Positions 26,731-35,238 of a DNA stretch of 64,000 nucleotides are shown here, piece by piece; position 1 is the stretch's first letter; each line of letters starts with the position of its first letter. Source of the DNA: DAISJM01 sp036821485. Its GTDB lineage: Bacteria > Verrucomicrobiota > Kiritimatiellia > CAIQIC01 > JAGNIJ01. The notes beneath the pieces are model-generated. The model was not told the DNA's origin, did not search any database, and saw only the letters and a list, made by a program, of their open reading frames with translations. The stretch spans positions 3,915 through 67,914 of the forward strand of contig DAISJM010000016.1 in assembly GCA_036821485.1 (NCBI GenBank), read 5' to 3'. The position numbers were made by a program, and so were the translations under genes.

Positions 26731-27342
26731 ATGAACGATCGGCCAGCCAAGAAGATCATTGAAATGGCGCGACGTCGCGTACGGCCTGGTCGGGGCAGCC
26801 GGGTCTCTGTTGTCCGCGAGCCGCACGGCTCCTACGGTGCGGTGCCCAAGTTGGGGAATGTGCTGCGCCGCACGCCCTATATCATCGTCGGTGGATTGGC
26901 CACGCGTCTTTACATGCAGGAGCGCATGACCCTCGATGTGGATATTTTGGTTCACCAAGACGATGCCGAATTGGCCGGGCAGGAGTTGACTAAGGGTGGT
27001 GCGCACAAGAAAGGTGTGCTGAGCATTGGCGGCAGTACTTGGCTGTTGCCGGGGAAGACGATGCTGGATGTGATTGTGTTGGATGAGGTGTGGGCGAGAG
27101 AAGCCATTGCTCATGCGGTCCGGTCGACGGATGGTCTGCCCTACGCCGATCTTCCGTACCTCGTGCTGATGAAGCTCAAGGCGAGCCGCGTGCAGGATCT
27201 CGCCGATGTCAGTCGGATGCTGGGTGCTGCCGGGGAGAAGGCTCTGACGCGAGTTCGCAAAGTAATTCGGAAATACGCACTGGGTGATCTCCAGGACTTG
27301 GAGAGTCTGATTTCGCTCGGCAAGTTGGAGGCGAGTTCATGA
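26731..27342 (+). CDS. Nucleotidyltransferase-fold protein (MNT/AbiEii-like)
   Basis: 203 residues. Residues about 50-75 contain GGLATRLYMQERMTLDVDILV, the G-G plus D-x-D pattern of minimal nucleotidyltransferases of the Pol-beta superfamily. The later DVIVLDEVW and KLKASRVQDLADVSRML segments fit the AbiEii/MNT type. Such proteins are usually toxins or kanamycin-transferase-like; here it sits inside a sugar cassette and overlaps the dehydrogenase gene by 4 bp. No antitoxin partner is visible. Function unknown. Confidence 0.6.
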   Translation: MNDRPAKKIIEMARRRVRPGRGSRVSVVREPHGSYGAVPKLGNVLRRTPYIIVGGLATRLYMQERMTLDVDILVHQDDAELAGQELTKGGAHKKGVLSIGGSTWLLPGKTMLDVIVLDEVWAREAIAHAVRSTDGLPYADLPYLVLMKLKASRVQDLADVSRMLGAAGEKALTRVRKVIRKYALGDLQDLESLISLGKLEASS

Positions 27343-28379
27343 AGGCAATGGCTGCGGTTCTTGTCGAGCAGAAGAAGCCGCTCGTCGTGGAGGAGATCGA
27401 TATTCCTTCCGTGCAGGAAGGGCAGGTACTCGTCAGGGTTCTTTGCAGCGGCATCTGCGGTTCACAAATCGGAGAGATTGACGGGGTCAAGGGCCCCGAC
27501 AAGTTTCTGCCGCATCTTTTGGGACACGAAGGGACAGCAGAGGTCCTCGAGTGTGGCAGCGGCGTGAAGACCGTGAAGGCCGGGGATCACGTGGCCCTTC
27601 ACTGGCGGCCCGGGGAGGGGTTGCAGGGAACGCCGCCGAAATACAAGTCCGGACGTGGCGTGATCAATGCGGGATGGATTACCACGTTCAACAAGCTGGC
27701 ACTTATCTCGGAAAACCGGATGACGGTTATTCCCAAGGACCTCGATATCGAGGTGGGCGCGTTGATGGGATGTGCCGTGGCGACTGGCTTCGGCGTGATC
27801 TTCAACAATGCGAAGCTCCAGAGGGGGCAATCCCTCGTGGTTTTCGGCGCGGGTGGTGTGGGCCTGAATATGATCCAGGCGGCGGCGCTTGTGGGTGCCG
27901 CGGTGATCATCGCCATCGATTTGTATGACAACAAATTGGAGTTGGCCAGGAAACTTGGAGCAACGCATCTCATCAACAGTTCCAAGGCCGACGCTGCAGC
28001 GGAGGTTCGAAAGATCGTGGGCGATGCAGGAGCCGACGTTGCGATCGACAATACCGGCAACGTGAAGGTTATTGAGACGGCGTATGACTTGACCGGGCCG
28101 CGAGGGCGGACGGTACTTGTCGGGGTTCCGCCGAAGGGCAACAAGGTCAGCATTTACACGCTTCCTTTGCATTTCGGCAGGGTGTTGACCGGATCGCATG
28201 GCGGCGAAGCGGAGCCGGCGAAGGACATTCCCCGCTATGTCGAGTGGGTCCAAGGCGGGAAGCTTTCTCTGAAGGAACTGGTCGCGAAACGTTATCCGCT
28301 TGAGCGGATCAACGAAGCCATTGCAGACATGCGTAGCGGGGCCGTTGCCGGTCGCTGCATGATTGATATGTCTGCGTGA
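27339..28379 (+). CDS. Zinc-type medium-chain alcohol dehydrogenase
   Basis: 346 residues. Catalytic zinc ligands are C40 (SGICGSQ), H63 with E64 (LLGHEGT), and a third Cys in MGCAVATGFG near residue 147. The NAD loop is FGAGGVGLNMIQ. The usual four-cysteine structural zinc loop is absent: the corresponding segment reads ALHWRPGEGLQGTPPKYKSG. Members of this group often oxidise sugar or polyol hydroxyls. Good Shine-Dalgarno (GGAGG, seven bases). The start overlaps the NTase-like gene. Confidence 0.8.
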   Translation: MKAMAAVLVEQKKPLVVEEIDIPSVQEGQVLVRVLCSGICGSQIGEIDGVKGPDKFLPHLLGHEGTAEVLECGSGVKTVKAGDHVALHWRPGEGLQGTPPKYKSGRGVINAGWITTFNKLALISENRMTVIPKDLDIEVGALMGCAVATGFGVIFNNAKLQRGQSLVVFGAGGVGLNMIQAAALVGAAVIIAIDLYDNKLELARKLGATHLINSSKADAAAEVRKIVGDAGADVAIDNTGNVKVIETAYDLTGPRGRTVLVGVPPKGNKVSIYTLPLHFGRVLTGSHGGEAEPAKDIPRYVEWVQGGKLSLKELVAKRYPLERINEAIADMRSGAVAGRCMIDMSA

Positions 28380-28401
28380 GTTGCACGCCGGAGCCGATGC
28401 C

Positions 28402-29280
28402 ATGACCGATATCCGCCGGGTTGTTGTGCTGGGCCATACCGGGTTCATCGGCCTTCATGTTGTTGAGCAGTTTCGTCAACTTTCCCCCGGGCTGCAGGTA
28501 GCCGGGCTTTCCTATCCGGAGCTGGACCTCACTCGGCTTGATGCAGCGCGTGGCGTGCTGACGTCGTATATGGATACCTCAACGGTGCTGATTGTTCTTT
28601 CCGGCATCAAGCGGCAGCTTGGGGACACTCCGGAGACATTCCACAAGAACCTGTCGATGATCGTGAATCTAGGGCAGTTGCTGGAAGAACGGCCCGTGGC
28701 GCGCGTGGTGTTCATGAGTTCGGGCGCGGTGTACGGCGAGGAGATTGACGACAGGGCCATCAGCGAGGACACGCCGGTGCATCCTGTTTCGTACTACGGC
28801 ATCGCGAAGTATGCCTCGGAAGGATTGCTGGAGAGGGTTTGCCGCGCGAAGGGCATTTCCCTCGTGTCGGTGCGACCTCCATTGGTCTATGGGCCGGGCG
28901 ATGCGTCGAGCTGCTATGGGCCGGTTGTCTTCGTGCGCACCGCGCTCGCCGGCAAGCCCATCACGCTGTGGGGCGAGGGCGACGAACTCCGCGAGTTTCT
29001 GTATGTCGGCGATCTCGCACGCATCATCCACGGGCTTGCACTTCAGCAAGCGGATGGCGTGGTCAACGCCGTTACGGGGCTCAGCCGCACTTTTCGCGAC
29101 ATCATGAGTGCGCTGGAAACTTCACTGGGCAAGCCGCTGCGCGTGGAGTCAAAACCGCGCAGCAAGCGCAAGGTGGATAACGCGTACGACAATGCCCGGC
29201 TCAAACAACTCCTGCCGGGTTTCTCCTTCACCTCGCTGGAAGACGGCGTGAAGATGACGCTCGAAGCGGAGCGCGCTTAG
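28402..29280 (+). CDS. NAD-dependent epimerase/dehydratase (extended SDR)
   Basis: ATG at 28402 chosen: GGAG lies eight bases upstream and the protein then begins MTDIRRVVVLGHTGFIG; 292 residues. Cofactor loop GHTGFIG; active-site SSGAVYG then YYGIAKYASE. The RPPLVYGPGD segment and SKRKVDNAYDN tail are usual for sugar-nucleotide SDRs. Substrate unknown. It ends the plus-strand cassette; the last 4 bp overlap the convergent RmlD-like gene. Confidence 0.75.
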   Translation: MTDIRRVVVLGHTGFIGLHVVEQFRQLSPGLQVAGLSYPELDLTRLDAARGVLTSYMDTSTVLIVLSGIKRQLGDTPETFHKNLSMIVNLGQLLEERPVARVVFMSSGAVYGEEIDDRAISEDTPVHPVSYYGIAKYASEGLLERVCRAKGISLVSVRPPLVYGPGDASSCYGPVVFVRTALAGKPITLWGEGDELREFLYVGDLARIIHGLALQQADGVVNAVTGLSRTFRDIMSALETSLGKPLRVESKPRSKRKVDNAYDNARLKQLLPGFSFTSLEDGVKMTLEAERA

Positions 29281-30167
29281 CCGGGCTTCAGTCCGGCCTT
29301 TCGTGCGAAGGCCGCCAGGACATCTCTCATCGGCGTGAAGTGCAAGCCCGTTTCCCCGATGAACTTCGAAGAATCGAGGCAGGTCTTGGTGGGGCGTGGA
29401 TCGTCAAAGCGGAATGAGCTTTGCGGTTTGCTCACAATCTCCGCTTTGAGGCCGGTGACGGCCAGAAATTCAGCGGCCAGTTCTTCGCGCGAGAAGCACG
29501 CCGGATTGGCTGTGTTGTACAGTCCCTTGAGGTGCCGGTTACAGGCCGCCAGCAACGCGCGGCCAATGTCCTGGGCGAGGGTGGGGGACATGACCTGACC
29601 GGAGATGCACGTGATTGGTTTGCCTTCGCGTACCCATGTCAGCCACTCGCTGAAGAGGTGTTCTTCGGCGGGGTCGTCGCCCACAATCTTGTCCAGCCGC
29701 AGCACGAGGACCTCGGGGTGATGCTGTGCGAGATAGGCTTCCACCTCGGCTTTCTGGCGGCCATACTCGCAGCAAGCTGAATGAGCGTCCTTCTCCGTGT
29801 AGCACCCCTTGGCACCGTCAAAGACGTAGCTGGTGGAGAGGAAGATGGGGCGGATGCCGAGCTGTAAAAAGTCTTCGATCAATTCGATGGTCTTGACCAC
29901 GTTGACCTGACGGGTGATATCCCGCTCCCGGAAGCATTGATCGATCTGACGGATGGAGGCGCATATCACACCCCACGTCGGTCCGTGCGAGTCACTTGAG
30001 AGAGAACTCAGGACAGGCTTGATCCGATCCTCCAGCAGATTGAACTTCACGAGGTCCGGAGAGCGCGGAGTCGACTGAGTGCCGATGGCATCATGTCCGG
30101 CTTCACGCGTGAGACGAAGGGCATGGCGTCCGACGAATCCCGAGGCTCCGATGAAGATGAATCGCAT
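29277..30167 (-). CDS. dTDP-4-dehydrorhamnose reductase-like (RmlD-type) SDR
   Basis: ATG at 30167 gives 296 residues, four bases after the stop of the upstream cupin gene. The cofactor loop is GASGFVGRHAL; a STSYVFDG motif plus YGRQKAEVE provides the Thr/Tyr/Lys set that marks RmlD-like reductases. It likely reduces a 4-keto sugar nucleotide; the exact sugar is unknown. It sits downstream of the WbuC-like cupin and the C-methyltransferase genes, consistent with deoxysugar synthesis. Confidence 0.75.
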   Translation of the reverse strand: MRFIFIGASGFVGRHALRLTREAGHDAIGTQSTPRSPDLVKFNLLEDRIKPVLSSLSSDSHGPTWGVICASIRQIDQCFRERDITRQVNVVKTIELIEDFLQLGIRPIFLSTSYVFDGAKGCYTEKDAHSACCEYGRQKAEVEAYLAQHHPEVLVLRLDKIVGDDPAEEHLFSEWLTWVREGKPITCISGQVMSPTLAQDIGRALLAACNRHLKGLYNTANPACFSREELAAEFLAVTGLKAEIVSKPQSSFRFDDPRPTKTCLDSSKFIGETGLHFTPMRDVLAAFARKAGLKPG

Positions 30168-30171
30168 GTCT

Positions 30172-30720
30172 TCAGTCACCGGTTGTGAAATCATCGACCT
30201 TGCGGGCCAAGTCCTTCATGAAGTCTCGGGCGGCCACGGGGTCGCCGTCGGTTGGTGCCCAAGGGGCATAGACTGCATCGCCGACTTTGAAGGGCCCTTT
30301 GGTGATTTCATGCAGCACAAGCCGCGGCGAACGGATTACCAGCGTGTGGAATACAGCGTCCTCGATGCGATAGAAAAAGGACCGCCCGGAGCTATAGTCG
30401 CCGAGCGGGATGACGTTGCGGATGCCGCCGCGGCGGTCGAAGATGACGATGTCCACTTTGCCCTCGACGACGTGGAAGGATTCACTTTTCCGGAGATGCA
30501 TGTGCGGCTGGATATAGCTGTCGCGCCGGAACGCGATGATCATTTCGTGGATGGGTTCCTTGGCATTCCGGTGGGCACAGAACCGTACGCGACCCCGGCG
30601 CGCGGAGGGGAGCAATTTCTTCAGCATCTCCACGTGTTGGCGGGTAAAGCGGACGATGGGTTCATCCGTGTTGAAGACTTCCTTGCTCGTTCGCCTCATG
30701 CGCATGAGTGGCTTTGCCAT
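30172..30720 (-). CDS. WbuC-family cupin metalloprotein
   Basis: 182 residues. A cupin core with the metal motif HMHLRKSESFHVVEGKVD (about residues 73-90) and an upstream RFCAHRNAKEPIHEMIIAF region, which I recognise from the WbuC family found in O-antigen clusters. The enzymatic role of WbuC is not established to my knowledge. It lies 3 bp after the C-methyltransferase gene and 4 bp before the RmlD-like gene, so all three are one unit. Confidence 0.75.
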   Translation of the reverse strand: MAKPLMRMRRTSKEVFNTDEPIVRFTRQHVEMLKKLLPSARRGRVRFCAHRNAKEPIHEMIIAFRRDSYIQPHMHLRKSESFHVVEGKVDIVIFDRRGGIRNVIPLGDYSSGRSFFYRIEDAVFHTLVIRSPRLVLHEITKGPFKVGDAVYAPWAPTDGDPVAARDFMKDLARKVDDFTTGD

Positions 30721-30723
30721 GGT

Positions 30724-31938
30724 TCACACCTTCAGGCTGTTGGGGCTGGCCGGGAAAATGGAGGCAAACCGGCCGCCCTGTTTCACGAACTGCTGGTTCT
30801 TGGACAAAACCTTTTCCTCACTCTCGGGATTGAGGCTGGTGAGGCAGAGGCGAATGCCGCGCTCGGTCAGTGCCGACGACGCCTGAATAGGGAGGCGCGA
30901 CCCCGGCATATACATGCCTTTCTTGTGTGGATGATCGTCGACGACGAATTCGACGAGATCCCGCAGGCCAAGCAGGTTGACGAATTTGCAGGCAAGGTGT
31001 CCGGCTCCGAAGATGGCGATGGGGCCCTGCTCGCGCCGAAACGAGGAGAGATAGTGTTCCATCCGCTGGCGCAACCGCGGGAACTCGGCGCGGTACGCCT
31101 GACCGAGTTCAAGGTCCTCTGCCACGTCGGCTTGCGAGGCGGCGGGCTGCCCGGAGTCGTTGCGACGGGCGATGGCGACAAGGCTGTTCTCCAGCGGGTA
31201 GGGATAGAGAACGGTGGCGACAAGTTCCAGTCCCAAGGGCTTGAAGGCGCGCGCGAAGGTTGCGGGGGTGAAGTAAACCGCGTGTTCCTCCCAGACGGTG
31301 CTGTAGTCAAACTGGGTGAGTGCGGTGTTGAAGTCCGGGACTTCAAAAGCGACGAAGCCGCCGGGGGCGAGGAGCGCATCGATTCCGCGCAGGAAGCCGT
31401 GGAGATCGTGCGCGTGCTCGAGGATGTGTCGCGCGAGCAGGAGATCGGCTGCGCCACAACGCGAGGCCACATCGCTGGTCCGGATTCGACAGGAGAGGCG
31501 TTCCTGAATGGTCTCAATGCCGCCGCCGGCCCCATGGATGCCGAGATCGGCGGCTGGGTCGATTTGCATCACGTTGTGGAAGTCGCGCTGGCGAAAGCGG
31601 TCGAGCGTGGAGGTATCCTTGTAGCTTACTCCGCAGATGCGGGCAGTGCGGGCCAGCCCGGTGACGTTGAGAATCCAGTCGACCATGCTGTCGAGATGGC
31701 CCTCGGCCTCACGGTAGGTGATCCAGTCGAAGCGGGGGCAGAGTTCCTGTGGTTGGGCGACATCGACAAGTTGGATGAGCCCGCACGACATACACTGGGT
31801 CAGGGAGAGAGGGAAAAGTTGTTCGGGTGTGTCGGCCGCGGCGAGGAAGCGATTGCAGATCGGTTGCGGGCCAAAATCCAGAAGAGGCGCCATCTTCGGT
31901 GAATGGCACAGCCGGCAAGTATTTCCAGGCACCGTCAT
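30724..31938 (-). CDS. C-methyltransferase-type SAM enzyme with N-terminal zinc motif
   Basis: ATG at 31938 chosen; the upstream frame lacks family similarity. 404 residues. The N-terminus holds CRLC and CMSCGL (C-x2-C pairs), the putative zinc-binding domain of TylCIII/NovU-like sugar C-methyltransferases. Then a Rossmann fold of which the usual glycine motif is replaced (ICGVSYKDTSTLDRF), and LEHAHDLHGFLRG / LAPGGFVAFEVPDF. The C-terminal domain resembles Methyltransf_14 (GAGHLACKFVNLLG). These enzymes methylate a keto-sugar carbon. The weak SAM glycine loop deserves notice. Confidence 0.75.
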   Translation of the reverse strand: MTVPGNTCRLCHSPKMAPLLDFGPQPICNRFLAAADTPEQLFPLSLTQCMSCGLIQLVDVAQPQELCPRFDWITYREAEGHLDSMVDWILNVTGLARTARICGVSYKDTSTLDRFRQRDFHNVMQIDPAADLGIHGAGGGIETIQERLSCRIRTSDVASRCGAADLLLARHILEHAHDLHGFLRGIDALLAPGGFVAFEVPDFNTALTQFDYSTVWEEHAVYFTPATFARAFKPLGLELVATVLYPYPLENSLVAIARRNDSGQPAASQADVAEDLELGQAYRAEFPRLRQRMEHYLSSFRREQGPIAIFGAGHLACKFVNLLGLRDLVEFVVDDHPHKKGMYMPGSRLPIQASSALTERGIRLCLTSLNPESEEKVLSKNQQFVKQGGRFASIFPASPNSLKV

Positions 31939-32018
31939 TCCATCGTGTCTCCGCGGAAGTCCCTGCGACAGGCACAAGGGAAACACACGCGCGATGGCCG
32001 CGCAAGCCCGTAACGTGC

Positions 32019-33281
32019 TCAACGGTGGGCGTCGGCGCGATGGGGCATGAGGAATCGGCCCAGGGTGACGAACAGCACGGGCATATAGGTTACATAGAAA
32101 GAGAGGCCTGTGAGTTGGGCGTGGTGGTACGTGAAACCGAGTGCCATAAGCGGCCAGGTCCATGTGCAGGCCAAAGACCAACCGAGCAGGATGGCTGTAT
32201 TTGTGAGTTCCCTTTGCCGTTCATCATCTCTCGGATGAAGGACGTGTCCGATTGCGGCGATCAGCAGGATCGGGATGCTCAGCAGGAACCACCCGAGAAA
32301 GGCCTCAAACTGCGGGATGCCGAGGGTGTAGCGCATGGCGCGGACATGCATGAGTGCGCCGAGAAGTTCGCGGAGGTTAATATGGGGCGGTGCCGCATCA
32401 TGGCTGGTTCGGTTCAGATCCTGTAGCTGAGAGTCGGGACCGACAGTTCTGGCGGCAGCCTTCTCGTAGATGACCCGCACGCCGCTCTTGAGCGATCCGT
32501 AATGGCAGGTGGTCTGTACGACGTTGACGGCGATGGCCAGCAGGAAGCCGGCCACGCCAACGGCCACTACCTGCGCGAGGAGACGGAGAACCTGCCGCAG
32601 CGGCAGGCGCTCCTTCAGGGCGAAGTAAAGCGGACCGATGGTCGCGCCGAGGATGACGTTGGTGATGAATACGTAGCCGGCCGTTGCCTTGATGAACACC
32701 AGCAGGCCGATGACGAGCAGAAACAGCCATTTGCGGATGCGTCCGGCGAGGAGGCGAGGGGAGAGTATCCAGGCCGCGATGAACGGCCAGAGGCAGAGAT
32801 GGAAGAGCCACCAGACATTCCGTCCCACTGCAATCATGGGATGGGAAATGGAAGTCAGGCCGAGAACCACAATAGTGACGGGCCACCCGAACTCGCGGCC
32901 TGCAAGAAAGGCGAAGAGCGTGAATGCAAGGGCTAGCATCGCCGCTGTCGCAATGGCATACCCCTGCATCAGGGAGTCGAGAGGAATGGGGACGAATCGG
33001 CGCAATAGGGCGGGCGCAAAACCGGCCAGACCGGGTTGGCTGGTGTAGATGATGCTGTCGGTTTCGTGGAGCATCCCACAGCTATTCCAGAAGCCGCGTT
33101 CCTCGGCGCGCTCCATGGTGCGGCGCACTGCAGCCACTTCCGAGATCTGGTAGTTCTCAAACCACGAGCGTTCGGTGATGACATGCAGCGGGTCGTACAG
33201 GAAATCGAAGGTGAGTCCCCCCATGGCCAGCAAGAAGCATGTGGCTTGGATCAAGGCCTTGGTTCGTGGAGCGATGGTCAT
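32019..33281 (-). CDS. Polytopic membrane protein of unknown function
   Basis: 420 residues with about nine to ten hydrophobic segments. The first hydrophobic helix is at residues 9-27, followed by an acidic, aromatic loop (SWFENYQISEVAAVRRTMERAEERGFWNS). No GT-C DE motif of the standard type is obvious, although the loop SCGMLHETDSIIYTSQPG could play that part. Lies upstream of the C-methyltransferase gene on the same strand (80 bp gap). Not recognised; a glycosyltransferase or polymerase of the surface glycan is possible. Confidence 0.6.
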   Translation of the reverse strand: MTIAPRTKALIQATCFLLAMGGLTFDFLYDPLHVITERSWFENYQISEVAAVRRTMERAEERGFWNSCGMLHETDSIIYTSQPGLAGFAPALLRRFVPIPLDSLMQGYAIATAAMLALAFTLFAFLAGREFGWPVTIVVLGLTSISHPMIAVGRNVWWLFHLCLWPFIAAWILSPRLLAGRIRKWLFLLVIGLLVFIKATAGYVFITNVILGATIGPLYFALKERLPLRQVLRLLAQVVAVGVAGFLLAIAVNVVQTTCHYGSLKSGVRVIYEKAAARTVGPDSQLQDLNRTSHDAAPPHINLRELLGALMHVRAMRYTLGIPQFEAFLGWFLLSIPILLIAAIGHVLHPRDDERQRELTNTAILLGWSLACTWTWPLMALGFTYHHAQLTGLSFYVTYMPVLFVTLGRFLMPHRADAHR

Positions 33282-33400
33282 ATTGGATTCGGTTTCAGGC
33301 GATGATGGAGGCGAGAGGCTGGTGGGTCAAGTGTGAGGCTTCCCTCTCTTTTCATCTTGCCCCGTGTCGCTGCTTTCGCATAGCTTCTCACGACCGCGCA

Positions 33401-34165
33401 ATGAGCGCGCCACAACGAGAGGTAGCTGTGGATCTGACCATCTTCGTGCCCGCCTATAACGAGGAGAAGCTCATCGGCAAGACGCTGGATGAGATCCGGG
33501 ATGCCGCCTCGAAGTTCTCTTTCTCTTATGAAGTGCTTGTTTACGACGATGCATCGCGAGATCGCACCGCCGATGTGGTTCGCGAGTGGATCGCCGCTCA
33601 CAAGGCCGAGGGCGTCGTTCGTGTGATCTCCAACGAGAAGAACGCGGGGATTGGTGTGAATTACTTCCGGGCGGCCGAGCAGGGCACTGGCGAGTACTTC
33701 ATGGTTGTGTTCGGTGACAACGCGGAGCCCGAGGAATCGCTTCGCCGCGTGTTCAATCTGATGGGCAAGGCCGATGTGATCATTCCGTACTTTGACACGC
33801 GGCTCTTCAACATGCGTCACAACGGTGACAACCGCACTTTCATCCGCCGGCTGATCTCCATCGTCTTTGCCGCCATGGTGCGGCTGATCAGCGGGCATTG
33901 CATCCGGTACTACAACGGCTTTGTCATGCACCGTCGGACCAACGTGCTGAAACACCGCGTGAGTGCCTATGGTCTCGGTTACCAGGCGGAGTTGCTGTGC
34001 AGCATTCTGAACGAACCGGGGATTTCGTATCTCGAAGTGAAGTGCTTCAACAACGATCGCGCGAGCGGCATGCCGACAGCCTTCAAACTGAAGAACGTGG
34101 TGTCGGTGGGGCAGTCGCTGTGGCGGATCTTCATGCGCCGGTTCAAGGCGCTTCCTGCGGGCTGA
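33401..34165 (+). CDS. GT2 glycosyltransferase
   Basis: ATG at 33401 gives 254 residues; a GTG at 33428 preceded by AGAGG is an alternative and gives MDLTIFVPAYNEE directly. Motifs: VYDDASRDRT, then FGDNAEPEE in the DxD position, where the acidic pair is D-N-A rather than DxD. KADVIIPYFD and RYYNGFVMHRR follow. No membrane segment. The donor is unknown. It is divergent from the membrane protein at 32019-33281 and ends 3 bp before a convergent gene. Confidence 0.8.
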   Translation: MSAPQREVAVDLTIFVPAYNEEKLIGKTLDEIRDAASKFSFSYEVLVYDDASRDRTADVVREWIAAHKAEGVVRVISNEKNAGIGVNYFRAAEQGTGEYFMVVFGDNAEPEESLRRVFNLMGKADVIIPYFDTRLFNMRHNGDNRTFIRRLISIVFAAMVRLISGHCIRYYNGFVMHRRTNVLKHRVSAYGLGYQAELLCSILNEPGISYLEVKCFNNDRASGMPTAFKLKNVVSVGQSLWRIFMRRFKALPAG

Positions 34166-34168
34166 TTC

Positions 34169-34696
34169 CTACATCCGCTCGGATTGAATTTCCGACTGGA
34201 ACAGCCAGACCGAGAATCTCATCGCCGTCACCAGCAGCCGGGCCTTTGCCTTCAGATGCCAGCGACCGTCGCGCTCTTCCGCGAACTCATTCTGTCGCAA
34301 CACTTCGAGCCGCGCGGTGATCATCTCGCGGATGCTGTACTGCCCGCGGATATCTTCGACGCGCGGAGGCGCATCGCGGCGCGCAAGAATCTCCACGAGA
34401 AAACGAAGGGTTACGGATCGCTCTATGTGATAGAAGCACTCGACGTAGAGGAAGAAGAGCAACAGGTGCGAGAGATAGGCGTGGAAGAGGGGCGATCCAC
34501 CTGCCGCAGCAGTTGGGGACGGCACGAGAAGAGGGGTGACCCAGCGTGCGAGAATGAACACCAGCGGCAGGCTGGCCAGGTAGCCTGCCAGCATCGCCTT
34601 GAAGCGATTTTCCGCGGGGCGAAGGTGCATGGCGAAGACCTGGGCGAGGACCCAGATCAGGGTGGCAAGTATGGCGGTGATGATGCCGTGCAACAT
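34169..34696 (-). CDS. Small membrane protein with soluble C-terminal domain (second of a pair)
   Basis: ATG at 34696, two bases after the upstream stop, gives 175 residues. The first two thirds have three to four hydrophobic helices (residues 3-22, 38-60, 78-98), and the last 60 residues are charged and helical (MITARLEVLRQNEFAEERDGRWHLKAKARLL), resembling a winged-helix ending. The adjacent 34699-35238 gene has the same plan. Not recognised; translationally coupled to it. Confidence 0.65.
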   Translation of the reverse strand: MLHGIITAILATLIWVLAQVFAMHLRPAENRFKAMLAGYLASLPLVFILARWVTPLLVPSPTAAAGGSPLFHAYLSHLLLFFLYVECFYHIERSVTLRFLVEILARRDAPPRVEDIRGQYSIREMITARLEVLRQNEFAEERDGRWHLKAKARLLVTAMRFSVWLFQSEIQSERM

Positions 34697-34698
34697 GG

Positions 34699-35238
34699 TT
34701 AGCCACCCGCTCCGAGGTTGAGGAATCGCTTGAGCATCCACGTGAATCGCGCGATCGCCCGGCCCTTTGGCGTCAACCGGCACACACCGGCGTCATCGAT
34801 GGCGACATAGCCCGTTTCAGCGAGGCGCGGCAGACGCCAGCCGTAGATCTTGTCCACGCCGCTCTCGTGGGTGTAGCGCCCGATCAGTTCGTCGGTGGAC
34901 AGACCCCGCTCGCCTGCGCGAAAAATCTCCAGCATCAGGGATGTCGAGAAGCCGCCGTTGAAGCCGAAGAAGTAATCGATGAAGCTGTGCGCGTTGAGGA
35001 GAAAGATCACATAGCCATAGCCCATGTCCAGAGCGCGCAGCGTCGTCAGCCAGGAAGCCGGCAGGAAACCGAGGTTGGGCGGCGTGAATAGATAGAGAAG
35101 GACGTAGACCGGCGACCATGCCAGCGCGGCGGGGAAGAAAAGCATGGAGTGGCGTTTGGGGCGCAGGATGTGCGAGAGCAATACGCACGACAGTACGTAG
35201 CCGACAAAGATGATGATGGAAACGCAGAGACCTTTCAT
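34699..35238 (-). CDS. Small membrane protein with winged-helix-like C-terminus (first of a pair)
   Basis: 179 residues. Hydrophobic helices at about residues 5-22, 32-52, 60-90. The C-terminal 80 residues (STDELIGRYTHESGVDKIYGWRLPRLAETGYVAIDDAGVCRLTPKGRAIA) read like a winged helix: a helix pair, a recognition helix and a wing ending in LTPKGRAIA. The protein would be membrane-anchored with a small cytosolic domain. It overlaps the APH-like kinase gene by 4 bp. Not recognised as a named family. Confidence 0.65.
   Translation of the reverse strand: MKGLCVSIIIFVGYVLSCVLLSHILRPKRHSMLFFPAALAWSPVYVLLYLFTPPNLGFLPASWLTTLRALDMGYGYVIFLLNAHSFIDYFFGFNGGFSTSLMLEIFRAGERGLSTDELIGRYTHESGVDKIYGWRLPRLAETGYVAIDDAGVCRLTPKGRAIARFTWMLKRFLNLGAGG

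Noticed and set aside
26731..27342. Toxin-antitoxin module
   Set aside because: No antitoxin-like neighbour; both sides are sugar genes with overlapping or close starts.
30079..31902. 607-codon plus-strand frame
   Set aside because: Antisense to the cupin and C-methyltransferase genes, both with family motifs; no domain seen in the frame.
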